A stretch of DNA of 64,000 nucleotides, taken from the NCBI GenBank assembly GCA_029851415.1, contig CM056744.1, forward strand, positions 120,126,838-120,190,837, in the 5' to 3' direction. The position numbers were made by a program, and so were the translations under genes. The DNA comes from Eretmocerus hayati. Its lineage: Eukaryota; Arthropoda; Insecta; Hymenoptera; Aphelinidae. A model generated the notes under the pieces. It was not told where the DNA came from. It saw only the letters and a list, made by a program, of their open reading frames with translations, and did no database searches. This document shows positions 1-10,799 of this stretch, one piece after another (the stretch's first letter is position 1; every line of letters starts with the position of its first letter).

Positions 1-155
1 TATAGCGATGGAAATTGATTTTAGAATTTTTCAAAGTTCTCATAGTTGAAAATTTTTGAATCATCCATGATGTGTTTCATGTTAATCTACTTCATTGTCA
101 AATATACTAGCTTCAATGACAATATCACTAATTGCTTATGAGCTCTCTTCCACAG

Positions 156-429
156 AGTGATTTTGCTAATCTCAGGGCAAAACGGCTATTACATTCCGAA
201 AATTACTAACCCATCGTGGAAATGCTCATTGAGGGGCTCTTCAAGATTCCTCTACAGTATAACCATTGGAGATTATGCATGGTTAACATCTCGTGATATG
301 AAAAAACTGTCATCTGTTTATCATTCTCTGCTCGGGCAAGTTGATAAAATCACAAAAGGTCTCCATTACTTGGTGTTTGGCATCAGGATTCTTCAGGCAA
401 TCGACGACAGTATTAGATTCTGCATGTAG
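156..429 (+). CDS. Candidate terminal exon, unknown family
   Basis: A good acceptor (AGCTCTCTTCCACAG) ends at 155, followed by about 90 open codons to TAG at 427-429, entering in phase 2. Cysteine-poor and mixed in composition, with no recognisable motif. It could be the last exon of a gene that begins before this window, or chance. Confidence 0.22.
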
Positions 430-1217
430 GGTACGTCGTGATTACTAATCATCCAAATTAGGTAGAGTAAACTGCAGAATCTAGATGAAGGCTTCACATC
501 AGGCCAAACATTACACTATGCTCAAATTTCAACATTCGAAACAGAATTCGAGAATCAAACGGCAGAATCGAGATTAGCTCCCACGGCATCGTGGCGTCTG
601 CCTATTTGGTGTAATTGTTACGCCTCGGCTCAAAAGAGGTTATGTATCTGTAGGGACGGATGCTATATGGTGCGATTATTAGTTGGCGTAACGATGCTTG
701 CGCACACGATCCGCAATCCTCCCCAGGAGACCGAAGAGCGATTATAGAAGCAAACTAACTCTCCCTCACGCTGATTTTGTACGGGGTCTAACTTCATAGG
801 TTTGATAACTCCGTATCGCTTACCACCGACTCGTCCTGAGCGGAAACGTTTGCGCTTTTGCAATAACTTTCGTCACGAATCTGAATCAAATCCTGATAAC
901 ACCATGGTGTAGATTTAGTTTCAGCTACCTTTAGTCGTGCGTTGATTGAGGAAATAGATGATATGTACGTGGAATTTACTGTACTCAGGTATCAGCGGAT
1001 GAGTTTTCACTATTTTTCAAAGTCACAAAAACAGACAGTTTTGATGATTTCTGATTATTATAATACCACATGCCTCAAAAATGAGAAAAATTTCCCAATT
1101 AGACAAAGTGGAAGCAATTTCTAGCGTGATTTGAGCTGATAAACACGAAACTGGGCTCAAAACAGCATTTCAATCTGGTCGTTCTAGAGTTATGGATATA
1201 TTTATAGGTTAAAATAT
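430..1217. other. No gene seen
   Basis: Short overlapping frames only, without motifs, splice support or repeat structure. Confidence 0.5.
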
Positions 1218-1556
1218 ACTTACGAGGAGGGGGTCAGGCCTTCGGATCACGGATTCGCCTGAAACTTTGGGAATAGTCTTCTTTTGGTACAGAAAAAAGA
1301 TATCCAAAACCGCGCTTGCCAACGCTCAAGCGTTTCTCAGCTACAGCATACGACCCATGCATTACAGTATATCTATATACACCATTTTTCCACATAGATA
1401 GATATACTGTAATGCATATGTTTTTGCTTGTAGCTCAAAAACGCTTGAGCGTTGGCAAGCGCGGTTTTGGATATCTTCTTTCTGTGCCAAAAGAAGACTA
1501 TTCCCAAAGTTTCAGGCGAATCCGTGATCCGAAGGCCTGACCCCCTCCTTGTTAGG
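1218..1556. mobile_element. Snapback MITE, family A copy 0
   Basis: About 160 bp arms at 1218-1365 and 1400-1556 are inverted copies (outermost GAGGAGGGGGTCAGGCCTTC). A short AT-rich centre contains two facing TGCATTACAGTATATCTAT segments. Its end sequence matches the right end of copy 2 at 9430-9482. No coding capacity. Confidence 0.75.
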
Positions 1557-1976
1557 CACGATCTTTGCTTTTTCCGTGCAAATTGAGATCTTTCATAGCA
1601 AAACTAGGAACGGGGTCGTTTCAAATCCTACACGTGTTGAAACCCCCTTAGCAGGATATTTTCATCCTAAACCAAGATAGCGATCAAACAAGGTGAAACT
1701 AAGGACAGGATCAAGTTCTAGATCAGAATTTACGTCGTTAACGTATTTTTTGAGGGACCGGAGTAAAAGTAGATTACAGATGAGAAGCAGAGCGAAAATT
1801 ACCAAAAAAATCTTCAAAATTACACGGGATCAATGTGGGGTTACGCGGCGTGATATATATGATATCCAGTTAGCCTTTCTCCTTTCAGCTTTCCAGCACC
1901 ACTTTTCTCCAAAACAAATACGTTCCTAGCGTAGAACTTGATCCGAAATTCGATCCCATCCTCGGTCTCGACCCAC

Positions 1977-2051
1977 CTGTCACCATTATCATCTCGAATG
2001 AAAATATCTCTCCTGGAGAACTTCAACACGTGTAGGGTTTTTTTGAGCTCA
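1977..2051 (-). CDS. Candidate internal exon, unknown family
   Basis: A strong acceptor (TTTTCCTATTTCCTAG) ends at 2052, and a strong donor (CAG|GTGGGT) follows 1977. The 75 nt between them are open in phase 2-2 and rich in charged residues (SRRDIFIRDDNGD). The frame stays open past the donor to 1841. I do not recognise a family, and no flanking exons were identified. Confidence 0.28.
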
Positions 2052-2059
2052 CTAGGAAA

Positions 2060-5000
2060 TAGGAAAATTTCTAAGAATTACGTTTTTGACGTAAAATTTG
2101 ATGGCAAAAACGATTTGATTCTCAGTTTTGCTGCCCGAATTCTCATTTACCTCCATAAAAAGAATTTGTACTTGGATATTTTTGAGACCCGTAATTATGG
2201 CCGAAACTCAAGAACGGCCAGGCTAAGGTGCTATTCTGAGTTCCAATTCGTATTTGTAGGTACAAAATATGTTTAACCTTTTCCAATCAGGGAACCTCTT
2301 TTCATCTCGTGGGCCTGTCGTATTCCCCAAAGTTGACCACAGATGAGAATATCAGACTTGTTTGATAAATTAATTAAAAGAGATTGTCAATTTTGGCTGA
2401 GTAGCTTTCTAGAAAAAAGAATGAGAAAGACAGTCTAGTGCGAAGAATGAGACAGAGATTTCGGAGATAAATCGAGGTGGCTCATACAGGGTGATGTTCA
2501 GCAATCACTGCTAATTATTCCAGCACGTTGGGCCGCTTGCGTGTAGCGAGTAATCCGAGAGCCGAGACTCGATTTATCAAGTGGTCAAATTGCTGCGTGA
2601 AATCGAACGGACGTCATCGCTGCGAGCATCAGTCGGGATCGCGTTCATAAGCTTAGGTGTGATCCCACGGCTCGGATATGTATGCTGACACCGTTCGCTT
2701 CAATTAACAAGAGTCAGCTCACACAACCGAAAATTAGTTGAGAACGTATGTCCATACATCAATGCTGGATGATCATGATCAACATTTCATGCGAGGTCGA
2801 TTCTCATGATAATTTTAGCAAAAGTTGAGGACTCCTTTTCCAGTTCGGCAGAGCCTATTACTTTCTTTCGATCTTTCAAAAACTCGAAATAGTGGATCCC
2901 GAATGATATTGATTTCCAATGGATTAATCCTATCAAAATTTGGTATGCTCCCCAATCTCCCACCGAACCAATGTATCAGATGGAATCACATCTAATGGAT
3001 GTTAGGAGTGCCTTCAAAAAAAAAAAAAAATTATAGTTATCGCATGTTTAATGTGAAGAGTCAGCTTAGATGCAATCGTTACCTTGAGTCTACTAAAGTT
3101 TAGTTTATTCGTTGAAAATTTGCAGAGGATTTTTTTGTGTAGGCGTACGCTAGAATAGTTGCATTCCGTTCCTGGGAAAGATAAAATCTTTTGTGACCCT
3201 TTTTTTGAGTCCATGGATTTCTTTTGGTGCGACTCAATTTCAGATTAAAATTGAGGCTATCACGTTGAGACATCATTGCAGTTTTTGTACTATTACTCAC
3301 CTCAACTTGCTCTCTGTATGAGGCGAACTTTCTGTTGAATTGAAGTCGTTTCCCGGCTGCAAAATAGAAAAAAGTTCTATCAGGCTATCATTTTATGGAA
3401 TTCAGGAAGGGATTCACTGAGATTATACATTCATAGTGAATAGCTGATGGGATAGTGAATGATCCATACAACCATTTCATCTAACTAGTCTGGCATGAGT
3501 CGATAGGGTCTCTTTATTACAGGATTAGGGTCATAGTGAGATCTGAATCAAAGAATGACACTGTGAAATGAATCAAACGGGAAACAAATAAAATGGCTTC
3601 CATCGATCTCTACTCTGTCTTTTCTTCTCGCCATTACAGTTATGGGAGAAAAGCAAAAAAATCGCTATTTGCATAATGGACAGCTCATTATCGAGATTTA
3701 ATTTAGATTAATGTTTCGAATTAAAAGCACCTGGTGCCGATGCGATTCAGCAGAAAGAGAAAAGCCAATATCGAAAAGAGCAGATTACTGCAGCATTTCT
3801 GGATTGTGAATGTAATCGCATCTTTAATGAGTACATTCGTTATTCCGGATGTAGGTCGAATACTGTAAATTTCGAAATGTTATTAATGCTGATTCAGCGA
3901 GTCCTTGCATGATTTCATTACAGATACAGTTTTCGGGCCATCTCATTTTCGTTCACGATCAGTAACACGAGAATTTTCTCCTTGAGGTACCGCAATCGTA
4001 ATTACTGTGTTCATGGAGTACTGATGGTTATTTCTTAATGAGTCTCAGAGAAAAAGATGGTTAAAAAATCTGGGAATATTTGGAATTGATAAAATCATTT
4101 ACGTAAAATTGAGTACCTACATCAAGTGAATTTTTGGTAGAAATATTGAGTTCTTCCCTTCTAGGATAGGTAATCGGTGGATATTCTCTTGTCTCGGGCA
4201 TTAGTTAAACTAGGATTTTGAGGTAGATTTTTATCGTAGGACACACGATCGAGATTGCGATAGTATACGAGTCAGTACGACCTCATCCGGTGTGTCATCC
4301 GCAGGATCTAAGCCGGTTGCGCTCAATAGATCCCGCTACGTGGTAGATGTCCAAACAAGCTTACGTGAAAGCTGCGGACATCCCTGGTCTCTCTCTCATT
4401 CTCCCTCGGATCATCGGCGGCGAGAAGTTGAGCGTTTGCCGAACACGAGAGTCACCAGTTCTATATACTCTGCTGCGATGCCCATGGGAGCATCGATGTT
4501 ATACAGACACGGTTAAATCCCTTTGGTTATATATATGTGTGTGTATATTCATCTATTGGTGAGCTTCCGAGCTTCTGGCATCGCACCATATTGGCTGACG
4601 TCGAGCGATAGTAGCATGATTCGCTTCAGCCGCTTGGAAATGTTTGGTCGATTGTTTCCTCGGGATTTACTAAATCTTGCTTCTATCTCGATTGCTTGAA
4701 TCGGTTTTCTTTTATCTGGATTTGGACTGTAGGATTATGAGATCTTGATTTGTGACGAGGTGGCCACATGTCTATGAATTCCCGTTGTTAGAATAGTAGG
4801 TTCGTACTGTGTTAAAAGATTATGGCCACTCAAAATCACTTGCATCTAATGATCAATTATTATCTGATTACTCTAAGAGGTGTTCTGACGAGTCTAACCA
4901 TTCTAGATTCTGAATTATCAGAGGATGACTTGTGTTCAATGATTTGTTGCCGATATACAGCGATCTTACTTCCATTCCAGACACTCATTAATGACCCTGG

Positions 5001-5624
5001 ATGATTAGCCATATCAAATGAACCTAGTTTGATGTTTGATGTACTTTTCCATCTTCTGTGCGGGAAACGTCTTCTTTGCACTGTTTTTTTTAATCCGTTC
5101 CCCGCACAGTTGATGGGGAAATAGTATTCGACACTCAGACAAATCGGTTCCCGCATCTTCGTGATAATTTCGACCCTTACTCTTGGCTCGGGCTGAAAAA
5201 TATAACTCATTGTGCGGAAATGAATATTCCCGCTCTCTCTTCGTAATGTACTAATCTATAATTCTGATGGATCATTGATACCAAATAATTTATGCAAGAA
5301 TGTGAGAAGAACATGACGATCCATACATTTTAATTAGCTAATGACGTTGATTCATCCGTTCGATTCGGCTTTTGTCATCAAAATTCGACATTGTGACTGG
5401 ACTGTCACTGTAATGAGACGATTGATAGGAATTCTTCCTTATGAGTTGTTCAGTTCACTCGACGGTCAGTAGTTTACTGAGTACGCTTTGTAAATTGGCC
5501 AAATTGTTATACCACATGCACAACTTGGGATACGAATAAAAGATGCTGGCAAAAGCTCAATTCTTGTTCAAATAATTGTTATACAGACAACTTTGAAAGT
5601 TGAAAGGAAAACCACTTCTTACAA
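2060..5624. other. No gene seen
   Basis: AT-rich, with a poly(A) run at about 3017-3030 and several GTGCGGGAA/TTCCCGC words at 5055-5250. Short frames show no family features. Confidence 0.5.
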
Positions 5625-5991
5625 AGAAACTTACAGGGGGAGGGGGTCTCGACGTGTGGGTCACCAATTCTCACCAATTTTTCTTCACAGTCTCGTATCA
5701 CCTAGACTATGAAGAATCCAGAGTAACTCCGTCGCATGGGCTTCCTCTTCAGAGCTACAAGCAAAAACGTCAGCCTTAGCAGTATATCTATGTATATCAA
5801 TTTTCAACATAGGCCTATATGGGCAATGCTAATGACACAGGCTGCAGCCAACCTACATGTAGATTTGAACAGGAGACCCATTTGACCAAGTTATTCTGGA
5901 TTCTTCATATTCTGGGTGGTACGAGAGTGTGTAAAAAGTCTGGTGAGATTTGGTGACCCGCAGCTCGTCGGTCCCTCTTGTTAGCTCACTA
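5625..5991. mobile_element. Snapback MITE, family A copy 1
   Basis: Imperfect inverted arms share with copies 2 and 3 the segments TATGAAGAATCCAGAGTAAC, GGCCTATATGGGCAATG and the terminal GGTGACCCGCA. The left terminus is eroded and the right end reads TTGTTAGCTCACT. Confidence 0.7.
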
Positions 5992-6436
5992 TCGAAGTGA
6001 ACAGCAACACTCCAAAAGGTGAGTGTACCCAAAATGCCCCCAAGTATCGATCTCAGGAACGGCAACTCTTTAACCTTCCCGTAAACTTTTTTTCGTTCCT
6101 TGTGTTACAACATGAGACAATAAATAGTTTCAAAAGACCCAGAATGATACTCACGTGCTCTGAAAAATTTGAAAGGTCTATTGATTTTTACTCATGCTAA
6201 TTAAAAACTGCCCAGAAAATTCCAAGGCGAAACGTACCAGAATGCATTCAACTCGTATCTTCAAGACCTTTGAGATCCTCTCTACAGAGTTGGATTTGGA
6301 GCTATTGTATAAGAGATGAATAGAATATGGAGTCGATTTGTACAATATGAAGGTAAACATTGAAGTGAACGTAAAATGCCTCCATGTGGTAATCTCGAGT
6401 AGATACATAAATAGGTCGGGAATAGAGTTTTGAATC

Positions 6437-6745
6437 GAAAAAAACTTCAGATATAATTACACGCCGATAAAAACGATTTCACGCACTTCTTTGCCGATTT
6501 AAATTGTTTTGAGAGTAAGTATCATATTGGGTACACCCGTACGCAAACGCGCGAAAAATCACTTTTTTGGAAATATTGTGGTAGCTCAGCTATGATGAGT
6601 CAGAATTTGAGTAACCTCAACTCATCTTGGAAGTCTTGAATTGAGCTTCAAAATGAGCCAAGGTTCGCTAAAAAATATGGAAGTGAGCCGAAACCATTGG
6701 CAAAACGGCTCAAGGGGGAGCATGTTGGGTACACTATTCACCTTA
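6437..6745. mobile_element. Family D element remnant(s) with TTGGGTACAC ends
   Basis: 6473-6535 matches, inverted, 61431-61490 (GCACTTC, GCCGATTTA, ATTGTTTT and CAT.TTGGGTACAC in the same order). A second direct TTGGGTACAC lies at 6725-6735. The stretch between holds the CTTCAAAATGAGCCAAGG module (6643-6662). Exact ends are not resolved; there may be two overlapping copies. Confidence 0.5.
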
Positions 6746-8245
6746 CATTTTGGATTTGTGATGAAAGAATCAGGACACATTCCACCCAAGTGGGACGAAC
6801 ATTCGTATGGCCATTACCAATGGCCTGGTACTCTTCAAATATAAGGTTAAAATATCTACATTTGCCAAGCAGAAACGCGTACCACATATCTGTTTATCCT
6901 GGCAGCGGATTTTGTCGCTTCGCCGAGTAATTTCAGAGCCGACTCTCGTTTGCCTCCACCAAGTGCCCCAGCTTTCTGTGAACCTCCCAACCACTACTGT
7001 CAAAGCTCGCTATGGCACCACCACCAATATATCTCTACCCTTCATATATGTATATAGTCATAACACTCCAGCTGCTACCCCGCGTGCCTCAAATGCCAGA
7101 AGCACCTAGCAGCAGGAGCAGCTCGACGCGACGCGTCAGCCGTGAAAAGCCCGCAGTCGAAGCCATTGGCACGTGAATCTAGCATTAGTGGCAGTGCCGC
7201 CAGTCACGCCAGAGCAGCCGGCTTAATTGCGTGCCTCCACGTGCGATGCGAATAAAGAAAAACCTCCTCCGTTGACTCACTCTTGCATCAGAGAAAATCG
7301 GGTGGTAAAAGCTAACCGTTGGATATTTGCTCAGCGCATGGACTCTTGAGGAAGCTTTGCGTAGACTACTCCGTAGGGACGTTTGATTTTTGCGTTTGAG
7401 CTTGTAAGTTATGCCAGGCGTGGATTTTGATGACGATGACGATATATGAGCGTGGAGGTGACGACGTTCACGGGGCTTTTTGTGGCTTTGACAAATCGGA
7501 TAGGAACTTTGAGAAACTTGCTTGGGCTCTTTTGAGCAGAGTTCGTTAGATGATGAAGGTGATAATGGCGTCGTTTTACTGGCAAGTTTCGAAAAATCTC
7601 GTGGATGAATGATCGACTCCAGGATAGTTAAAAGGCCTTGGAGTCTTTGCGGATGTCTTTCAGATTTGGATTTGCAGAATTGGACCCTGCATACCGGTTC
7701 CCATTAAGGATGAGAGAGAAATATTCGATAACAAACCATGAATTGGTGTTCTGAGATTGAAAATCTGGCTGAGAGCACTGATGATTCTCACTATCGTTCC
7801 TAGTCCATGGATCAGAACGACCAATTTCAAAGTTGGTTCTAGTAGAGGAGGAGTTTTGTGTTTGAAATCGTACAAACTTGACACTGAAGTTCCAACATTA
7901 TGTCACTGGACCATTGCACAGCACAACGAGCTGGACCGTGCGGAGTGATCACTCATTCTTTCATAGCGCTGAGGAAGCATGAACTGGTACAGAGCTTGTG
8001 AGATGCCGGAAATGGAATCGTAAGGTATCCATAAAGTTTTCCCACATTCATCAAGCTGAAGGGTAACGGCAAATATTTCGGTACAACACTTTTCAAGAAC
8101 CAGAAAAATATTGCAGAGGTATCTCTCAGTTATGTTACAAACTCCTGTGGAGTCCCAGAATGAGCACGGCTGTGAATCTATAGGTTTTGAAGCGTGGCAG
8201 AACTACCCATCGAATATTCACAGATATCATCGATGTGGCACAGAG
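6746..8245. other. No gene seen
   Basis: Contains a CpG-rich patch at about 7080-7270 and short frames on both strands with no motif. It could hold 5' regulatory sequence of a gene outside my recognition. Confidence 0.45.
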
Positions 8246-8338
8246 ATTGATTGATTGATTGTTGGTATTGTTGAGGGCAAGGGGTGAATCCCTAGTTGGA
8301 ATTTACAGAGCATACATATTTGAATGGTTCAGAGTCAT
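8246..8338 (-). mobile_element. 3' end of a minus-strand non-LTR element with (ATCA)n tail
   Basis: On the minus strand the sequence runs through CAAGGGGTGAATCCC-like 3' UTR sequence into ATCA repeats at 8261-8246. It is in line and on the same strand with the RT fragment at 10.0-10.8 kb; everything between is mostly later MITE insertion. The link is inferred from position and strand. Confidence 0.45.
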
Positions 8339-9482
8339 AGTGGACTAACAAGGGGGGACCACGGGGTCCAGGAAGTCAATCTTCCCCAGGATTTTTTTAC
8401 AGTTTGCGATTACCTAAAATATGAAGAATCCAGAGTAACTCCGTCAAATGGGCCTTCTGTCCAGAGCTACAAGCAAAAATGTTAGCGTTGCCAGTATACC
8501 TATATAAGGTATCTGTGCCTAATTTGCCCCCATTCCCTAATTTGCCCCCATTCAAGTTCTCACATGTACGAACCCGCAGACCTTGCCCCGCATTTTTTTC
8601 ATGTTTGTTACGTTAAAATATGAGAAAATAAATGTTTTGGACCGATCCTAGATGACCCGCACCTTTCTTAGAACAGAAGAACTCATTTCGCTACTTCCGA
8701 CTTCTTTTTTGTTATTCACTAAAAGTTATGCCAAACAAAATTGATGGAATCAATTTTAACGTGCCTTAACTCATTTTCTTTGTCTTTGTCCCAACTTTAC
8801 AATGCTTTTTGCAGAATTGCAAAATTCGATTTTTAGCCGATTCTACGCCCATATCACTAGAAAAAGTGCAGTGTTCCTAATTTGCCCCTATAGTCTTTTT
8901 CCAAACTCATTCCTCGGTCCATTAAGATGTACCAATTTACCTTAAAAAGTTTTAAAGGCATTAAAAAAAGCTACAAAATGAGCTAAAGTACGTCTCATTT
9001 GGAGGTCTGGGAGCCGAGATATCCCGCTTTCACGAAAAACCCGTATAATCCCATGAAAATAGGCCTCTTTTCCCTGTGGGGGCAAATTAGGAACACACTG
9101 ACAAAAACTCGCAAAAAATCTTCTTTCGCGAAAATCAAGATATCTCGGCTCTAATTTGTTCAAATTGAACGTACCTCAGCTCATTTTCAAGGTCTTGAAA
9201 CAAGCTACAAAATGAGCTAAACTACGTTGGAAAATATAGAGATGAGTTGAAATGGCGAGTAAAACAAAAGTAGTGGGGGCAAATTAGGCACACTTACCTT
9301 ATATCACTTTTTAACATGGGCCTATATGGGCAATGTCAATGTCATGGGCTGTAACTTCGAACAGGAGGCCCATTTGACAAAGTTACTCTGGATTTTTCAT
9401 ATTCTAGATAGTACCAGCTTGTAAAAAAAATTTGGAAAGTATTCGTGATCCAAAGGCCTGGTCCTCCCCTTGTCAGTCCACT
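8339..9482. mobile_element. Snapback MITE, family A copy 2, split by a nested element
   Basis: Outer ends AGTGGACTAACAAGGGG and its inverse at 9482. Left part 8339-8505 and right part 9301-9482 form a normal family A copy once the 795 bp insert is removed. The left end belongs to the copy 1/3 subtype and the right end (GATCCAAAGGCCTGGTCC) to the copy 0 subtype, so the arms are not a matched pair. Confidence 0.72.
8506..9300. mobile_element. Nested 795 bp TIR element with CCTAATTTGCCCC words
   Basis: Ends are AAGGTATCTGTGCCTAATTT and, inverted, AAGGTAAGTGTGCCTAATTT. The word CCTAATTTGCCCC occurs forward at 8518, 8535 and 8876 and inverted at 9077 and 9273, so words in both halves point inward. 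It also carries the CAAAATGAGCTAAAG module twice (about 8968 and 9220). It sits inside MITE copy 2. Joining the flanks restores a sequence of the same length as in copies 1 and 3, so no duplicated target is evident. Confidence 0.72.
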
Positions 9483-9660
9483 TTCGAATCGTGCGAAAAA
9501 TCAGCCTGAAAATTCCCCGCGTATTGGTGGACTTGATTTTCTCGTTTGCAGACAATTTTTTTCATCTTTTCTATCATGTTCTTCGACTTGGAGAATGACT
9601 CCCGAATGGCCTCTACTCATGGTTAAATTGTGGGAACCCCCAGAATGAATGAGTCTCAAG

Positions 9661-10009
9661 AGTGGACTTACAAGGGGGACCCACGGAGTGCGGGTCACCA
9701 AATATAACCAAACTTTTTTCACAGTCTTGTACTACCTAGAATATGAAGAATCCAGAGTAACTCCGTCAAATGGGCCCTCTGTTCGAAGTTACAGCTTATG
9801 ACATTAGCATTGCCCATATAGGCCCATGTTAAAAAGTGATATATATAGATATATTAACAATGCTAACATTTTTACTTGTAGCTCTAAACAGCGAGCCCAT
9901 TTGACGGAGTTACTCTGGATTCTTCATATTCTAGATGGTACGAGGCTGTGAAAAAAGTTTGGTGAGATTTGGTGACCCGCACTCCGTGGGTCCCCCTTGT
10001 TAGTCCACT
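9661..10009. mobile_element. Snapback MITE, family A copy 3
   Basis: 349 bp with long, nearly perfect inverted arms from AGTGGACTTACAAGGGGG to CCCCCTTGTTAGTCCACT. It interrupts the minus-strand RT fragment, so it is younger than that element. Confidence 0.8.
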
Positions 10010-10790
10010 ATGACTCGGAAAAACTCATTTGACAGTCGAAGGATATTGCAGGGCATTGAGAATTCAGAAAGAGAGATTGTAGATTGTAGATTGGTTTTGT
10101 GAAAGTACTTCCTACGTCGTTTCACAGTGAGCCAGCCTAATGATAGGCGGAATGGAGTGACATGCCCGCGAGGTGGAGTAATTTTGAAAACAAATCGGAC
10201 ACAAGCATTGAGTGTTTTTTGGAATCTGAAAACTCTAGTGGGATCAATGTCATGGTATAGTAAACAAGCATAGTTTAGTGTGGGGAAGATGAGTGATTCA
10301 ACTAGTGTTTTCCGAAGCTTGATATACAATGAATGACGGTAAAATTTGAAGGAATGGAGTGATCTGAGAATTTTTGAGGCGAGCATATCCAAATGAGAGC
10401 CTCAGTTGAGAGTTGAGGAGAGAATTAGTCCGAGGTTGCGGGCCTCGTTCACATATGGAATTTCAACATTATCAATTCGGATCCAGGAAGCGTAGTAAAA
10501 TCGATCATCGAGATATACTTGCTGCTGCCGACCATCAATGCCTTGGAAATTTCAAGGTTGAGCTTAAAGGCATTTGTTGTTGCATATTGTTCCACAGAGT
10601 TAGCGTCTTGTGTAGCGGCAAATTAGCCGTTCATTAATTCACTCAGAAAGTAATGAATATAGACTAGTCTATCATCAACATAGATGATGTGTTTGCTGAA
10701 TTTAAGACCCCAGTGTAGGTCGTTGATGAACAGGATGAACAGAAGCGGATCCAAAAAGCTGTTTTGAGGGAGTCTCCATGAGAAAATTTA
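10010..10790 (-). pseudogene. Decayed non-LTR reverse transcriptase fragment
   Basis: On the minus strand, 10784-10660 reads as the RT core LPQNSFLDPLLFILFINDL ending in IIYVDD, where the glycine of PQG and the YADD alanine have changed. Stops and frame changes follow. Then 10392-10010 is open and encodes the thumb/C-terminal region (KLRKTLVESLIFPTLNYA, RGHVTPFRLSL), alignable by eye to the intact element at 19.4-21.7 kb. The frame is cut off by a MITE at 10009. The matching 3' end is probably 8246-8338, separated by two later insertions. Confidence 0.7.
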
Positions 10791-10799
10791 GTGATTCTC

